Below are positions 1-7,564 of a stretch of 39,585 nucleotides of DNA, in pieces. The notes below the pieces were generated by a model. The model was not told where the DNA came from and searched no databases. It was given only the letters and a program-made list of their open reading frames with translations. The DNA is from an uncultured Lachnospiraceae bacterium (GTDB lineage Bacteria > Bacillota > Clostridia > Lachnospirales > Lachnospiraceae), in NCBI GenBank assembly GCA_900539175.1, contig UQAW01000028.1, positions 1-39,585 on the forward strand, given 5' to 3'. A program made the translations under genes and the position numbers. Position 1 is the stretch's first letter, and each line of letters starts with the position of its first letter.

Positions 1-8
1 TGCGCTCC

Positions 9-40
9 TCATGGCCGCTGTACGGGACTTTCATAGTAAA
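9..40. repeat. Direct repeat, copy 1 (32 bp)
   Basis: This 32-bp stretch recurs at 209-240 with 2 mismatches, exactly 200 bp later. On the minus strand both copies read as the end of an open frame finishing YYESP-x-Q-x-P followed by a stop. Between them lies a structured, GC-rich segment with no gene I can support. Confidence 0.75.
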
Positions 41-45
41 CGGAC

Positions 46-65
46 ATGTCTGCTGACGCAGACAT
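46..65. other. Perfect hairpin inside the 200-bp repeat unit
   Basis: ATGTCTGC at 46-53 pairs perfectly with GCAGACAT at 58-65 across a 4-nt loop. There is no T-run beside it, so it is not a standard terminator. It could be part of a repeated RNA or a dispersed repeat family. Confidence 0.5.
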
Positions 66-208
66 CACCATCCATGAAAGTCGATTGCTCCGCACCTTGT
101 GCTCCCGCAATCGCCGCCAGTATTCGTAATCCGGACTATCGTCCTCCTTACTCATACTGGCTTGCCCGTCCAATATCCATGTCCCTGCGCGTGCAAGCAC
201 GCTCCGGG

Positions 209-240
209 TCATGGCTGCTGTCCGGGACTTTCATAGTAAA
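209..240. repeat. Direct repeat, copy 2 (32 bp)
   Basis: Second copy of the repeat at 9-40. After it the sequence becomes AT-rich and runs into the 3' end of the minus-strand acetyltransferase. The 1-314 stretch otherwise holds only the hairpin at 46-65 and a short GCGTGC/GCACGC palindrome near 189-202. Confidence 0.75.
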
Positions 241-314
241 TAAGCACAGTTATTTTCAAGGATGGAATACCGGGAGAAACTATACAGTTTTATCCCGGTA
301 TCTTTCTGTGTTGT

Positions 315-758
315 TCAATTTAAAACTTTTTTCATTTCCAGATAGGGAAGAAGTTGATATCCACATTTTTTATATACGGAAATTGCATTCTGATTTTCTT
401 CTTCTACTTCAAGCCGTATTACAGAATCAGGATACTGCTGTTCTATATAAGCAAAAAATTTTGTGCCGATCCCCATGCCTCGATAGTCCGGTTTCATATA
501 TAAATCTTCAATCCATATACAAGGCTTACCAAATTCGGTTGAAAAGCTTTTGGCAATCATGGCATATCCCAATATTTTATGATCCTCTGTAAAAACATAT
601 CCTTCTAAATACGGACAATCTCCTACACAGTTCGCTACATCATTTCTGAAAATCTCCTCCGAACCATTACTCCACACAGCGGGTGAAGTATAAAATACGC
701 GCATCATTTCAAGTACCGTATCGGTATCTGTATCTGTCATAGTTCTTATTGTTAACAA
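315..758 (-). CDS. GNAT family N-acetyltransferase
   Basis: 147 residues, the usual size of a single-domain GNAT acetyltransferase that moves an acetyl group from acetyl-CoA to an amine. The acetyl-CoA pyrophosphate loop is visible as RGMGIG around residues 94-99, after the typical strand IEDLYMKPDYR. The C-terminal part (NAISVYKKCGYQ) matches the usual motif B, where an Asn and Tyr position the cofactor. The substrate cannot be read from the sequence. It stands alone on the minus strand, with an AT-rich upstream region and a second GNAT gene about 210 bp further on. Family assignment is firm; the function beyond acetyl transfer is not known. Confidence 0.88.
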   Translation of the reverse strand: MLTIRTMTDTDTDTVLEMMRVFYTSPAVWSNGSEEIFRNDVANCVGDCPYLEGYVFTEDHKILGYAMIAKSFSTEFGKPCIWIEDLYMKPDYRGMGIGTKFFAYIEQQYPDSVIRLEVEEENQNAISVYKKCGYQLLPYLEMKKVLN

Positions 759-970
759 TGTATATCTCCTTCTGATAAAAGTTTTGATTGAGATTTACTT
801 ATTTAAGGGATAAAATCTCACAAGATATTATAGCATAAAAGATAGCCTTTACCAAGTTTCAGATCCTGATATTTGGATGTCAGGAATGATTGCTGCGCAC
901 TTTGAGCCGCTATACGGGCTGCTTTTTCATGCAAGCATAAAATGCATAACCCTTTGATCAGGGTATCGTA

Positions 971-1540
971 TTATTTGTATAAAATGTAATAATCGGTGTA
1001 AATTTTTCGGTCATGGAAACCTATCATTTTTTCTTTAGAAGCCGTGAAACCTAACTGCGCTATTGCCGATTTGCGTTCAGTCGCAAACGGCGGAACTTTT
1101 GTTGCAATCATCTGGCAGTCAAATAGCGCGAATGTTGGCAGCGTAATAAGAGACAGTATTTCAAAAATAGGTTCTTCGTGTTCATAATCACTCCTCAAAT
1201 CCAGACGCAGCAAGCCGCAATTATTAAAATAGTCTTCCCTGGAACTACGGTTGAATAATTCAATTGTTCCTATGGCACGATGAATTTTCTTATCAATAAT
1301 TGCCCAACGGACAAAACCTTTTCTTTGATATTCCCATAGCCACCCATCTATTTGAATTTGCATACGTTCCAATGACGTATAATGGAAATCATCACCTCCG
1401 CAGTTATCACTGTTAAAAAACGGCACGGCCTTTTCATCAGAATACACAAGGAGTAAATCAAGCGCATCTGATGTTTCAACAAGTCTTAGAAGATAGTTTT
1501 CATTTTCATATACAGGACATTTTTCATATGGATTCACCAT
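971..1540 (-). CDS. GNAT acetyltransferase, RimJ/RimL-like
   Basis: 189 residues. The layout resembles the RimJ/RimL-type GNAT group: an N-terminal strand ENYLLRLVETSDALDLLLVY, a central AIGTIELFNRSS, and a C-terminal AQLGF followed by a YTDYYIL strand. The classical R/Q-x-x-G-x-G/A loop is not clear: where it is expected the protein reads DLRSDYEHEEPIFEIL. The cofactor site is therefore divergent and the protein may have changed activity. The start lies downstream of a purine-rich AAAGAGAGGTGCC site. It is separated from the WYL regulator by only 66 bp on the same strand, so the two could share a transcript. Confidence 0.75.
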   Translation of the reverse strand: MVNPYEKCPVYENENYLLRLVETSDALDLLLVYSDEKAVPFFNSDNCGGDDFHYTSLERMQIQIDGWLWEYQRKGFVRWAIIDKKIHRAIGTIELFNRSSREDYFNNCGLLRLDLRSDYEHEEPIFEILSLITLPTFALFDCQMIATKVPPFATERKSAIAQLGFTASKEKMIGFHDRKIYTDYYILYK

Positions 1541-1606
1541 AAAGGCACCTCTCTTTCAATTTTTATGATAGTATATCACAGTATATACGACAACAGAATG
1601 TCATAG

Positions 1607-2515
1607 TTATTGATACAAAGAAATAATTTTTTCGGCTGATTCCAGCAACCGCTTACGGACTTCTTCCGGTGCAATCACCTCTACGTTATCGCTCAATGAT
1701 AATAGTGTTCCAATCCAAAAGTGCTCATTTTCAACCACAGTCAGTTTCATTAAGGTATCGCCATTTGAAAATTCTTCTATTATAGTTCCGTTCAGGTATT
1801 CGATAACCCGTGATTTTGACACTTCTTTGCATTTTATAAGAACATCGATATATTGACGGGAATCGGTTTTATCTGTATTTTTTAAAATAATATCCGCTGT
1901 CTCGTGTTTTTTTACAAAGGGTTGGTCTGTAATTTCCAAATTGCTCATTCGTACAAGCTTGTAGGTACGGTAATCATTTTTGGTTTTGGAATAAGCAAGA
2001 AGATACCAGGCATACCATCTATATATGACAGCGATCGGCTCTACACTGTGTATGCGGGTTTCATTATTATTATTCGTATATTTAAACGCAACAGTACGCT
2101 TTTCAATTACAGCTGTTTGCAGCATCTGCAGAGTAATTTGATCTCCTTCACGCAAAACAGAAAAATCTAAAATAATACCATTGTCATTGGGATTCGATAC
2201 ATGTACGATCTTTTCTAAAGTGTGTTTTGCCTTTTGGTTATCGGTAGCCGATATCAATCCCTGCAGTGCTGTCAAGATATAAGAATAATCGTCTGAGGTA
2301 GCAAATTCTTGATCTATTTTAAAGCGATCTGATATTTCATAACCTCCCGCTGCTCCGGCAGCTGAAATAATTGGAATCCCTGCCAGACACAAGGAATCTA
2401 TATCCCGTTGTATGGTCCGCAGCGATACTTCAAAATATTTTGCTAATTCACTTGCGGATGTTCTTCCATGATTAAGAAGATATACGGTGATAGCATAAAG
2501 ACGTTCAATTTTCAA
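1607..2515 (-). CDS. WYL-domain transcriptional regulator (YafY-like)
   Basis: 302 residues. An N-terminal winged helix-turn-helix (residues 1-60) contains TSASELAKYFEVSLRTIQRDIDSL, the HTH_11 pattern of DeoR-like regulators. The middle (about 135-215) is a WYL domain, visible as RWYAWYLLAYSKTKNDYRTYKL with the WYL-type core and conserved Arg residues thought to sense ligands or nucleic acids. The C-terminal part (WIGTLLSLSDNVEVIAPEEVRKRLLE) is the WCX extension usual in this family. It probably represses or activates a neighbour; the closest candidate on the same strand is the acetyltransferase just downstream. The start sits after a GAAGCGAGG-like site. Confidence 0.88.
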   Translation of the reverse strand: MKIERLYAITVYLLNHGRTSASELAKYFEVSLRTIQRDIDSLCLAGIPIISAAGAAGGYEISDRFKIDQEFATSDDYSYILTALQGLISATDNQKAKHTLEKIVHVSNPNDNGIILDFSVLREGDQITLQMLQTAVIEKRTVAFKYTNNNNETRIHSVEPIAVIYRWYAWYLLAYSKTKNDYRTYKLVRMSNLEITDQPFVKKHETADIILKNTDKTDSRQYIDVLIKCKEVSKSRVIEYLNGTIIEEFSNGDTLMKLTVVENEHFWIGTLLSLSDNVEVIAPEEVRKRLLESAEKIISLYQ

Positions 2516-2674
2516 TTTTTAACCTCGCTTCTCCTCTTTGATATGGTTATTATAAGTTATCGTTTTTAAAGATGCAACGGAATAAGTGATATGGCATAAG
2601 GAAAAGTTCATTTGCACAGATGATAAGTATCTGCTTACTTCATGATTTTCGATGAAAGGATCGTGGAGGGAAGG

Positions 2675-2703
2675 TTGTTAAGCTGAATGGGAAATGATAT
2701 AAT
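2675..2703 (+). promoter_or_regulatory. Sigma-A-type promoter for the alkyltransferase-like gene
   Basis: TTGTTA at 2675-2680 and a perfect TATAAT at 2698-2703 are 17 bp apart. Transcription would begin near 2710, right on an upstream in-frame ATG. This supports translation from the ATG at 2740, which has a GGCAGG-type ribosome site in front. Confidence 0.7.
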
Positions 2704-2739
2704 CATCTCATGAGAAAAGAATGCGGGCAGGTAAAGAAT

Positions 2740-3099
2740 ATGGATTTTTATGATCGAATGAAGATCGTGTGCAATCGAATTCCGGCAGGAACGGTTGCTA
2801 CTTACGGACAAATTGCTTTGCTCTGTGGGAAACCGAAAAATGCCAGACAAGTTGGATATGGACTTCGGTTCCAATTGGCAGGCACGGATATACCGGCACA
2901 TCGTGTGGTGAATGCCAAAGGAGAACTGAGCGGTGCCGGTCATTTTGAAACCTGGGATTTACAGAAACTTCTTCTTTGGGAAGAGGGCGTGGAAGCGGTC
3001 TGGAACGGAACCGTATGGAGTGTTGATCTGAAAAAATATGGTTGGAAAAATACATTAGAGGAAGCCGAGGAATTAGCCGCACTTTTTTGCGGGGCGTGA
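2740..3099 (+). CDS. Alkyltransferase-like protein (MGMT family, no catalytic Cys)
   Basis: 119 residues containing only the DNA-binding half of the O6-alkylguanine-DNA methyltransferase fold. The helix-turn-helix and arginine finger region is seen in GTVATYGQIA and in NARQVGYGL. In true methyltransferases the active site reads PCHR. Here it reads PAHR at residues 52-55, so the alkyl-accepting cysteine is replaced by Ala53. Proteins of this type (ATL) bind and flag bulky O6-alkylguanine for nucleotide excision repair instead of repairing it directly. The ATG at 2740 is preferred over 2710 because the predicted transcript begins near 2710. Confidence 0.85.
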   Translation: MDFYDRMKIVCNRIPAGTVATYGQIALLCGKPKNARQVGYGLRFQLAGTDIPAHRVVNAKGELSGAGHFETWDLQKLLLWEEGVEAVWNGTVWSVDLKKYGWKNTLEEAEELAALFCGA

Positions 3100-3200
3100 A
3101 TATAATTCCGTAGGAGAAATAGCATAAATTACGGTCAGCGGCACAGACTATAGATATTGAGCAGTCGGTATATCAGAGCGTGTTTGAAAGGTGGTAATTT

Positions 3201-5168
3201 ATGAGCAATCGTCTGAAAGAACAGAGCAGTCCTTATCTTCTGCAGCATTCTGAAAATCCTGTGGACTGGTATCCGTGGGGGGATGAGGCTTTTGAGAAGG
3301 CGGGCCGGGAAGAAAAGCCGATTTTCTTAAGTATCGGTTACAGTACTTGCCACTGGTGTCATGTGATGGCGCATGAAAGTTTTGAAAATGAAGAAATCGC
3401 AGAGATTCTCAATCGGTTCTTTGTGCCTGTCAAAGTAGACCGTGAAGAACGTCCGGACATAGACAGTGTATATATGAATGTTTGTCAGGCACTTACGGGC
3501 AGCGGCGGCTGGCCGATGAGTATTTTTATGACGCCGCAGCAGAAACCGTTTTTTGCGGGCACATATTTTCCCCCCGTATCCCACGGCGGTATGATGGGCT
3601 TTCGTGAATTGCTGCTTGCTGTTGCAGATCAATGGAAGCACAGGAAAGATGATCTGCTGGAATCTGCGGATGATATCCTTGCACAGATAAATATCCGGGA
3701 TGACGGTGTCTGTAAAGAGATCAACCGTGATCTGCCGAAACAGGCAGCAAAACTCTTTTCCCGTACCTTTGATGAAAGGCATGGAGGATTTGGACAGGCG
3801 CCCAAATTTCCTACTCCTCATAATCTGATTTTTCTTACGTTGTATGCGCAGATAAATGACGACAAAACCGCATTCGATCAGGTAAAAATTACATTGGAAA
3901 AGATGCGCAGGGGCGGAATTTTTGATCAGATCGGCTATGGATTTTCGCGGTATTCTACGGACCAGTATTATCTGGTTCCCCACTTTGAGAAGATGCTTTA
4001 TGATAATGCACTGTTGATAATGGCATATTCGGCGGCCTACAAAGTGTCGGGCAACCGAACATTTCTGGATACCGCTGAGCAGACGGCAGAATATATTTTC
4101 CGCGAGATGACCGGAGAGTCTGGAGCGTTTTATTCCGCGCAGGATGCTGACAGTGAAGGAGAGGAAGGGAAATATTATATCTGGAGTTATGAGGAAGTAT
4201 GCAAAATCCTCGGGAAAGAAAAAGGCGAAGAGTTTTGTGAGCATTTCGGTATTACAAGGCAGGGGAATTTTGCGGGAAGAAATATTCCCAATCTTCTGAA
4301 TGGCAACGATATTTCTGATCCTTTTGACGAGGAGAGACGCGCTTTGTATGAGTATCGCAGGACCCGCGCAAAGCTGCATCTGGACGATAAAATTCTCACC
4401 GCATGGAATGCGCTGATGATATGTGCACTGTCGGTTTTGTACCGGGTCACGGGAAAACGGTGTTATCTTTCGGCGGCAGAAAAAGCACATGTTTTTATTG
4501 AAAAGCATCTTTCTGAAGGAAACCAGCTTTACGTGAGCTGCCGCGGCAATCAGTGTTCGGTGAAAGGATTTCTGGATGAGTATGCCTATTATACCGCTGC
4601 ATTAATTGGTCTGTATGAGGTAACTGCCAGATCTGAATATCTGAATCGCGCCGGAGAAATCTGTAAAGAGGCAGAGCGCCAGTTTGCAGATAAAAGTTAC
4701 GGCGGATACTTCCTGTATGGTACAAAAAACAGCAGTCTGATTACGAAACCGAAGGAAACCTATGACGGGGCATTGCCCAGCGGGAACTCTGTTATGGCAT
4801 ATTGCCTTGTGAGACTTTGCCAGATGACGGAAGGAGAAGATTACGAGCAGGAGGCAGAGAGGCAGCTTGCATTTCTGTCTGCAAATGCGGAGCATTATCC
4901 TGCGGGATACTGCCTGTTCTTAACGGCATTGCTTTTGTATCTTTATCCGCCGCAGAAAATTACGGCTGTTCTTTCAGAAGAAGATCGTATGGAAGAGATC
5001 TTAGTCCGCCTGCCCCTTTATGCGGATATAGAAATACTTGCACAGACTGACAAAGCATATAAACTGCTCAATAACAGGACAACCTATTATGTATGCAAAA
5101 ATCATACCTGCCTTCCGCCATCAAATCAGGAACCTTGTTCTGCATCTTGCTTTGCAGAGGAAAAATAG
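3201..5168 (+). CDS. yyaL: Thioredoxin-domain protein, DUF255 (YyaL family)
   Basis: 655 residues, close to the 650-690 usual for this family. The N-terminal 160 residues are a thioredoxin-like domain with the family signature STCHWCHVMAHESF and its CxxC pair. It is followed by FVPVKVDREERPDID and GGWPMSIFMTPQ. The rest is an all-helical (alpha/alpha)6-type barrel like those of glycan-binding or epimerase enzymes, with KFPTPHNL and HFEKMLYDNA as family landmarks. The biological reaction is not established. The start is well supported by AAAGGTGG about 7 nt upstream. It is transcribed alone, with a separate promoter directly after its stop codon. Confidence 0.9.
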   Translation: MSNRLKEQSSPYLLQHSENPVDWYPWGDEAFEKAGREEKPIFLSIGYSTCHWCHVMAHESFENEEIAEILNRFFVPVKVDREERPDIDSVYMNVCQALTGSGGWPMSIFMTPQQKPFFAGTYFPPVSHGGMMGFRELLLAVADQWKHRKDDLLESADDILAQINIRDDGVCKEINRDLPKQAAKLFSRTFDERHGGFGQAPKFPTPHNLIFLTLYAQINDDKTAFDQVKITLEKMRRGGIFDQIGYGFSRYSTDQYYLVPHFEKMLYDNALLIMAYSAAYKVSGNRTFLDTAEQTAEYIFREMTGESGAFYSAQDADSEGEEGKYYIWSYEEVCKILGKEKGEEFCEHFGITRQGNFAGRNIPNLLNGNDISDPFDEERRALYEYRRTRAKLHLDDKILTAWNALMICALSVLYRVTGKRCYLSAAEKAHVFIEKHLSEGNQLYVSCRGNQCSVKGFLDEYAYYTAALIGLYEVTARSEYLNRAGEICKEAERQFADKSYGGYFLYGTKNSSLITKPKETYDGALPSGNSVMAYCLVRLCQMTEGEDYEQEAERQLAFLSANAEHYPAGYCLFLTALLLYLYPPQKITAVLSEEDRMEEILVRLPLYADIEILAQTDKAYKLLNNRTTYYVCKNHTCLPPSNQEPCSASCFAEEK

Positions 5169-5169
5169 C

Positions 5170-5198
5170 TTGACCGATCGTAACACCCGTAGTATATA
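5170..5198 (+). promoter_or_regulatory. Promoter for the aldo/keto reductase
   Basis: TTGACC at 5170-5175 begins at the last base of the yyaL stop codon. TATATA at 5193-5198 follows after 17 bp, with an overlapping TATAAT at 5195-5200. Transcription would start near 5205 and give a leader of about 120 nt carrying the inverted repeat at 5217-5287. Confidence 0.65.
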
Positions 5199-5216
5199 AT
5201 AGATACTATACAAAAC

Positions 5217-5287
5217 AGGCGATTGCGAAGCCCTTCCAGAGTTGGTTTAAAATTCGTTTTCACTCCGACAGAGTTTCGCAATCGCCT
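5217..5287 (+). promoter_or_regulatory. Long inverted repeat in the leader of the aldo/keto reductase
   Basis: AGGCGATTGCGAA at 5217-5229 is perfectly complementary to TTCGCAATCGCCT at 5275-5287, giving a 13-bp stem closing a 45-nt loop. It lies between the promoter and the ribosome site at about 5301-5311. There is no T-run after it, so it is more like a regulatory leader structure or a small insertion-derived palindrome than a terminator. Confidence 0.6.
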
Positions 5288-5323
5288 ATGAGCAAGAAAA
5301 CAGGAGAAGGAGACGGGGATCTT

Positions 5324-6472
5324 ATGAAATATCGTGAATTAGGAAATACCGGATTGAAAGTCAGCGAAATTGGTATGGGATGTGAGGGATTTGGGGAAAA
5401 CAACTGTCAGATGGCACAAATTCTTTTTGATGCGGCAGAAGAATACGGCATAAATTATTTTGATCTCTATACATCGAATCCGGAAGTACGCGCCAGCGTC
5501 GGGAAGGCACTGGCAGGAAGAAGAGAGAAATTTATCATCCAATCTCATATTTGTTCCATCTGGAAAAACGGACAATATAAGCGTACCCGGGATATTGAGG
5601 AGGTAAGAGAAGGATTTCAGGAAATGTTATCTCTGCTTCAGACAGACTATATCGATGTGGGGATGATTCATTACGTGGATTCTATGAAAGACTGGGAGGC
5701 GATTGCAGAAGGTCCGGTACTGCAGTATGCGCTGGAACTGAAAAAGGAAGGAAGAATCCGTCACATCGGGCTTAGCAGCCATAATCCACAGGTTGCACTG
5801 AAGGCGGTAAAAAGCGGGTACATAGAAGTTTTAATGTTCAGTGTCAATCCGTGTTATGATCTGCAGCCGGCAAGTGAGGATGTGGAGGAATTATGGAAGG
5901 AAGAGAACTACCGGGCGCCCCTTGTCAATATGGACCCCGAACGGCAGGAATTATACGAAACCTGTCAGCGTCTCGGCGTGGGAATTACCGTTATGAAAGC
6001 CTTTGGCGGCGGGGATCTGTTGGATGAAACGTTGTCTCCGGCGGGGAAAGCACTGACAACGAATCAGTGTCTGCATTATGCCCTCACCCGTCCGGCAGTG
6101 TCTACCGTCCTGGCGGGAGCTCATACGGTGGAACAGCTTAAGACCAGTATCGCTTATGAGGAGGCTTCAGAAGAAGAAAAAGATTATGCCCTGGCTTTTG
6201 CATCTTTCCCGAATATAAGCTGGAAGGGGCATTGTATGTATTGCAGTCATTGTGCTCCCTGTCCCAGGCAGATCGATGTGGCATCGGTTACGAAGTTTTT
6301 GAATCTGGCAAAGGCGCAGGGAACGGTTCCGGAAACGGTAAGGGAACACTATGGGGTCCTTGCACATCATGCAGGAGAATGTATTCAGTGCAGAGCCTGC
6401 GAAACCAGATGCCCGTTCGGTGTTTCAATTGTTGAGAACATGAAAACGGCAAAAGATATTTTCGGAATGTAA
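5324..6472 (+). CDS. Aldo/keto reductase with C-terminal 4Fe-4S domain
   Basis: 382 residues from the ATG at 5324, chosen because AGGAGAAGGAG sits just ahead of it; a start 36 bp upstream is possible. The first 290 residues form an aldo/keto reductase TIM barrel (RELGNTGLKVSEIGMG; TDYIDVGMIHYVDS; NPGL-like end). The last 90 carry two ferredoxin-type cysteine clusters, C-x2-C-x2-C-x2-CP and C-x2-C-x2-C-x3-CP, implying electron transfer through iron-sulfur centres. Of the usual tetrad, Asp47 and the His of MIHYVD are present. The Tyr expected at Asp+5 is Asn52, and the Lys position reads IIQSHI. Substrate unknown; probably an oxidoreductase unique to anaerobes. Confidence 0.88.
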   Translation: MKYRELGNTGLKVSEIGMGCEGFGENNCQMAQILFDAAEEYGINYFDLYTSNPEVRASVGKALAGRREKFIIQSHICSIWKNGQYKRTRDIEEVREGFQEMLSLLQTDYIDVGMIHYVDSMKDWEAIAEGPVLQYALELKKEGRIRHIGLSSHNPQVALKAVKSGYIEVLMFSVNPCYDLQPASEDVEELWKEENYRAPLVNMDPERQELYETCQRLGVGITVMKAFGGGDLLDETLSPAGKALTTNQCLHYALTRPAVSTVLAGAHTVEQLKTSIAYEEASEEEKDYALAFASFPNISWKGHCMYCSHCAPCPRQIDVASVTKFLNLAKAQGTVPETVREHYGVLAHHAGECIQCRACETRCPFGVSIVENMKTAKDIFGM

Positions 6473-6490
6473 GGAAAGGAATCATGAAGG

Positions 6491-7312
6491 ATGCAGTATA
6501 AGATGATTGTCCTGGATTTGGACGGTACATTGACAAATAATAAAAAGGAGATTACACCCCGGACGAAGGAAGCTCTGACCCGGTATCAGGAAGCTGGCGG
6601 CAAGGTTGTTCTGGCATCGGGAAGGCCGACTTACGGGATTACACCTCTCGCAGAGGAGCTGAATCTGGCAAAGTATGGAAGTTATATCCTGTCTTTTAAC
6701 GGAGGTATTATCACAGAATGCGGAACGAAGAATGTGCTTTATGGGAAGACGCTGCCGCCGGAGGTTCCGGGAAAGGTCTATGAACTTGCGCAGAAGTATC
6801 AGACGGCGATGATGACCTATCAGGATCAGTACATTATCACAGAGACGCCGGATAATTATTATGTGCAGAAGGAAGTGCTCTGTACAAAGATGATTCCTAA
6901 AAAAGTGGAGAATCTGAAAGAATATGTGAATTTTCCGGTTGTGAAATGTCTGATGATGGAACGGGGGGTCTATCTTGCTGACGTGGAAAAAAAGGTACAG
7001 GAGCTTTTCGGTGACGAGTTAAGCGTCTTCCGTTCGGAACCATATTTTCTGGAAATTATGCCCAAGGGAATCGATAAGGCAAAATCACTGAAACGGCTGT
7101 TGGATATCGTAGGAATGGACCGGAAAGAGATGGCAGCCTTTGGCGACGGATTTAATGATAAGTCAATGTTAATGTTTGCCGGCTGCGGGGTTGCCATGGA
7201 GAATGGTCAGGCTGCTGTAAAAGCGATCGCGGATTATGTGGCGCCGTCCAATGAAGAGGACGGTGTGGCATACGTTGTAGAGCGGTGGCTGGATGGAGAA
7301 CCGCTGATCTGA
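6491..7312 (+). CDS. Cof-type HAD-IIB phosphatase
   Basis: 273 residues, typical of the Cof/YidA group of HAD hydrolases that dephosphorylate sugar phosphates or nucleotide-type metabolites. Motif I is LDLDGTLTN with both nucleophile and acid Asp. Motif II is the Ser in LASGRPTYG, motif III the Lys in the IDKAKSLKRLL stretch, and motif IV is GDGFNDKSML. The cap domain lies between residues about 85 and 190. It begins 18 bp after the aldo/keto reductase stop with a GGAAAGGAA site, so the two are probably cotranscribed. The substrate cannot be inferred. Confidence 0.92.
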   Translation: MQYKMIVLDLDGTLTNNKKEITPRTKEALTRYQEAGGKVVLASGRPTYGITPLAEELNLAKYGSYILSFNGGIITECGTKNVLYGKTLPPEVPGKVYELAQKYQTAMMTYQDQYIITETPDNYYVQKEVLCTKMIPKKVENLKEYVNFPVVKCLMMERGVYLADVEKKVQELFGDELSVFRSEPYFLEIMPKGIDKAKSLKRLLDIVGMDRKEMAAFGDGFNDKSMLMFAGCGVAMENGQAAVKAIADYVAPSNEEDGVAYVVERWLDGEPLI

Positions 7313-7366
7313 TAGCATTGTAAATGTTCGGAATCATGACTTCTGGAACGTCGCCGAAAATTTTAC

Positions 7367-7395
7367 TTGCTATTTCGAAGCGCTTATGGTAATAT
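7367..7395 (+). promoter_or_regulatory. Promoter of tRNA-Phe
   Basis: TTGCTA at 7367-7372 and TAATAT at 7390-7395, spaced 17 bp, place a start near 7402, about 16 nt ahead of the tRNA. This is a reasonable arrangement for a singly transcribed tRNA. Confidence 0.6.
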
Positions 7396-7417
7396 AGTTT
7401 TCGCAAGTGAAAGCTGT

Positions 7418-7490
<73 letters not shown>

Positions 7491-7499
7491 TTTGTATGG

Positions 7500-7539
7500 A
7501 GCAAAAACGTTGAGGGGGATTCAATGTTTTTGCTTTTTT
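7500..7539 (+). terminator. Rho-independent terminator after tRNA-Phe
   Basis: AGCAAAAACGTTGA (7500-7513) pairs with TCAATGTTTTTGCT (7521-7534) around a 7-nt loop with one G-T pair, followed directly by T residues to 7539. The radical SAM gene begins only 26 bp later, so read-through or a promoter within this stretch must feed it. Confidence 0.8.
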
Positions 7540-7564
7540 GCGTATAGAAGAGAGGGAAAATGAG

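Noticed and set aside
9..212. A 67-residue minus-strand frame over the left repeat
   Set aside because: No ribosome site, and its end is set by the repeated 32-bp unit. It is kept only as a repeat.
11..592. A long plus-strand open frame over the left edge
   Set aside because: It runs antisense through the clear acetyltransferase gene at 315-758, has no ribosome site and looks like a chance reading frame.
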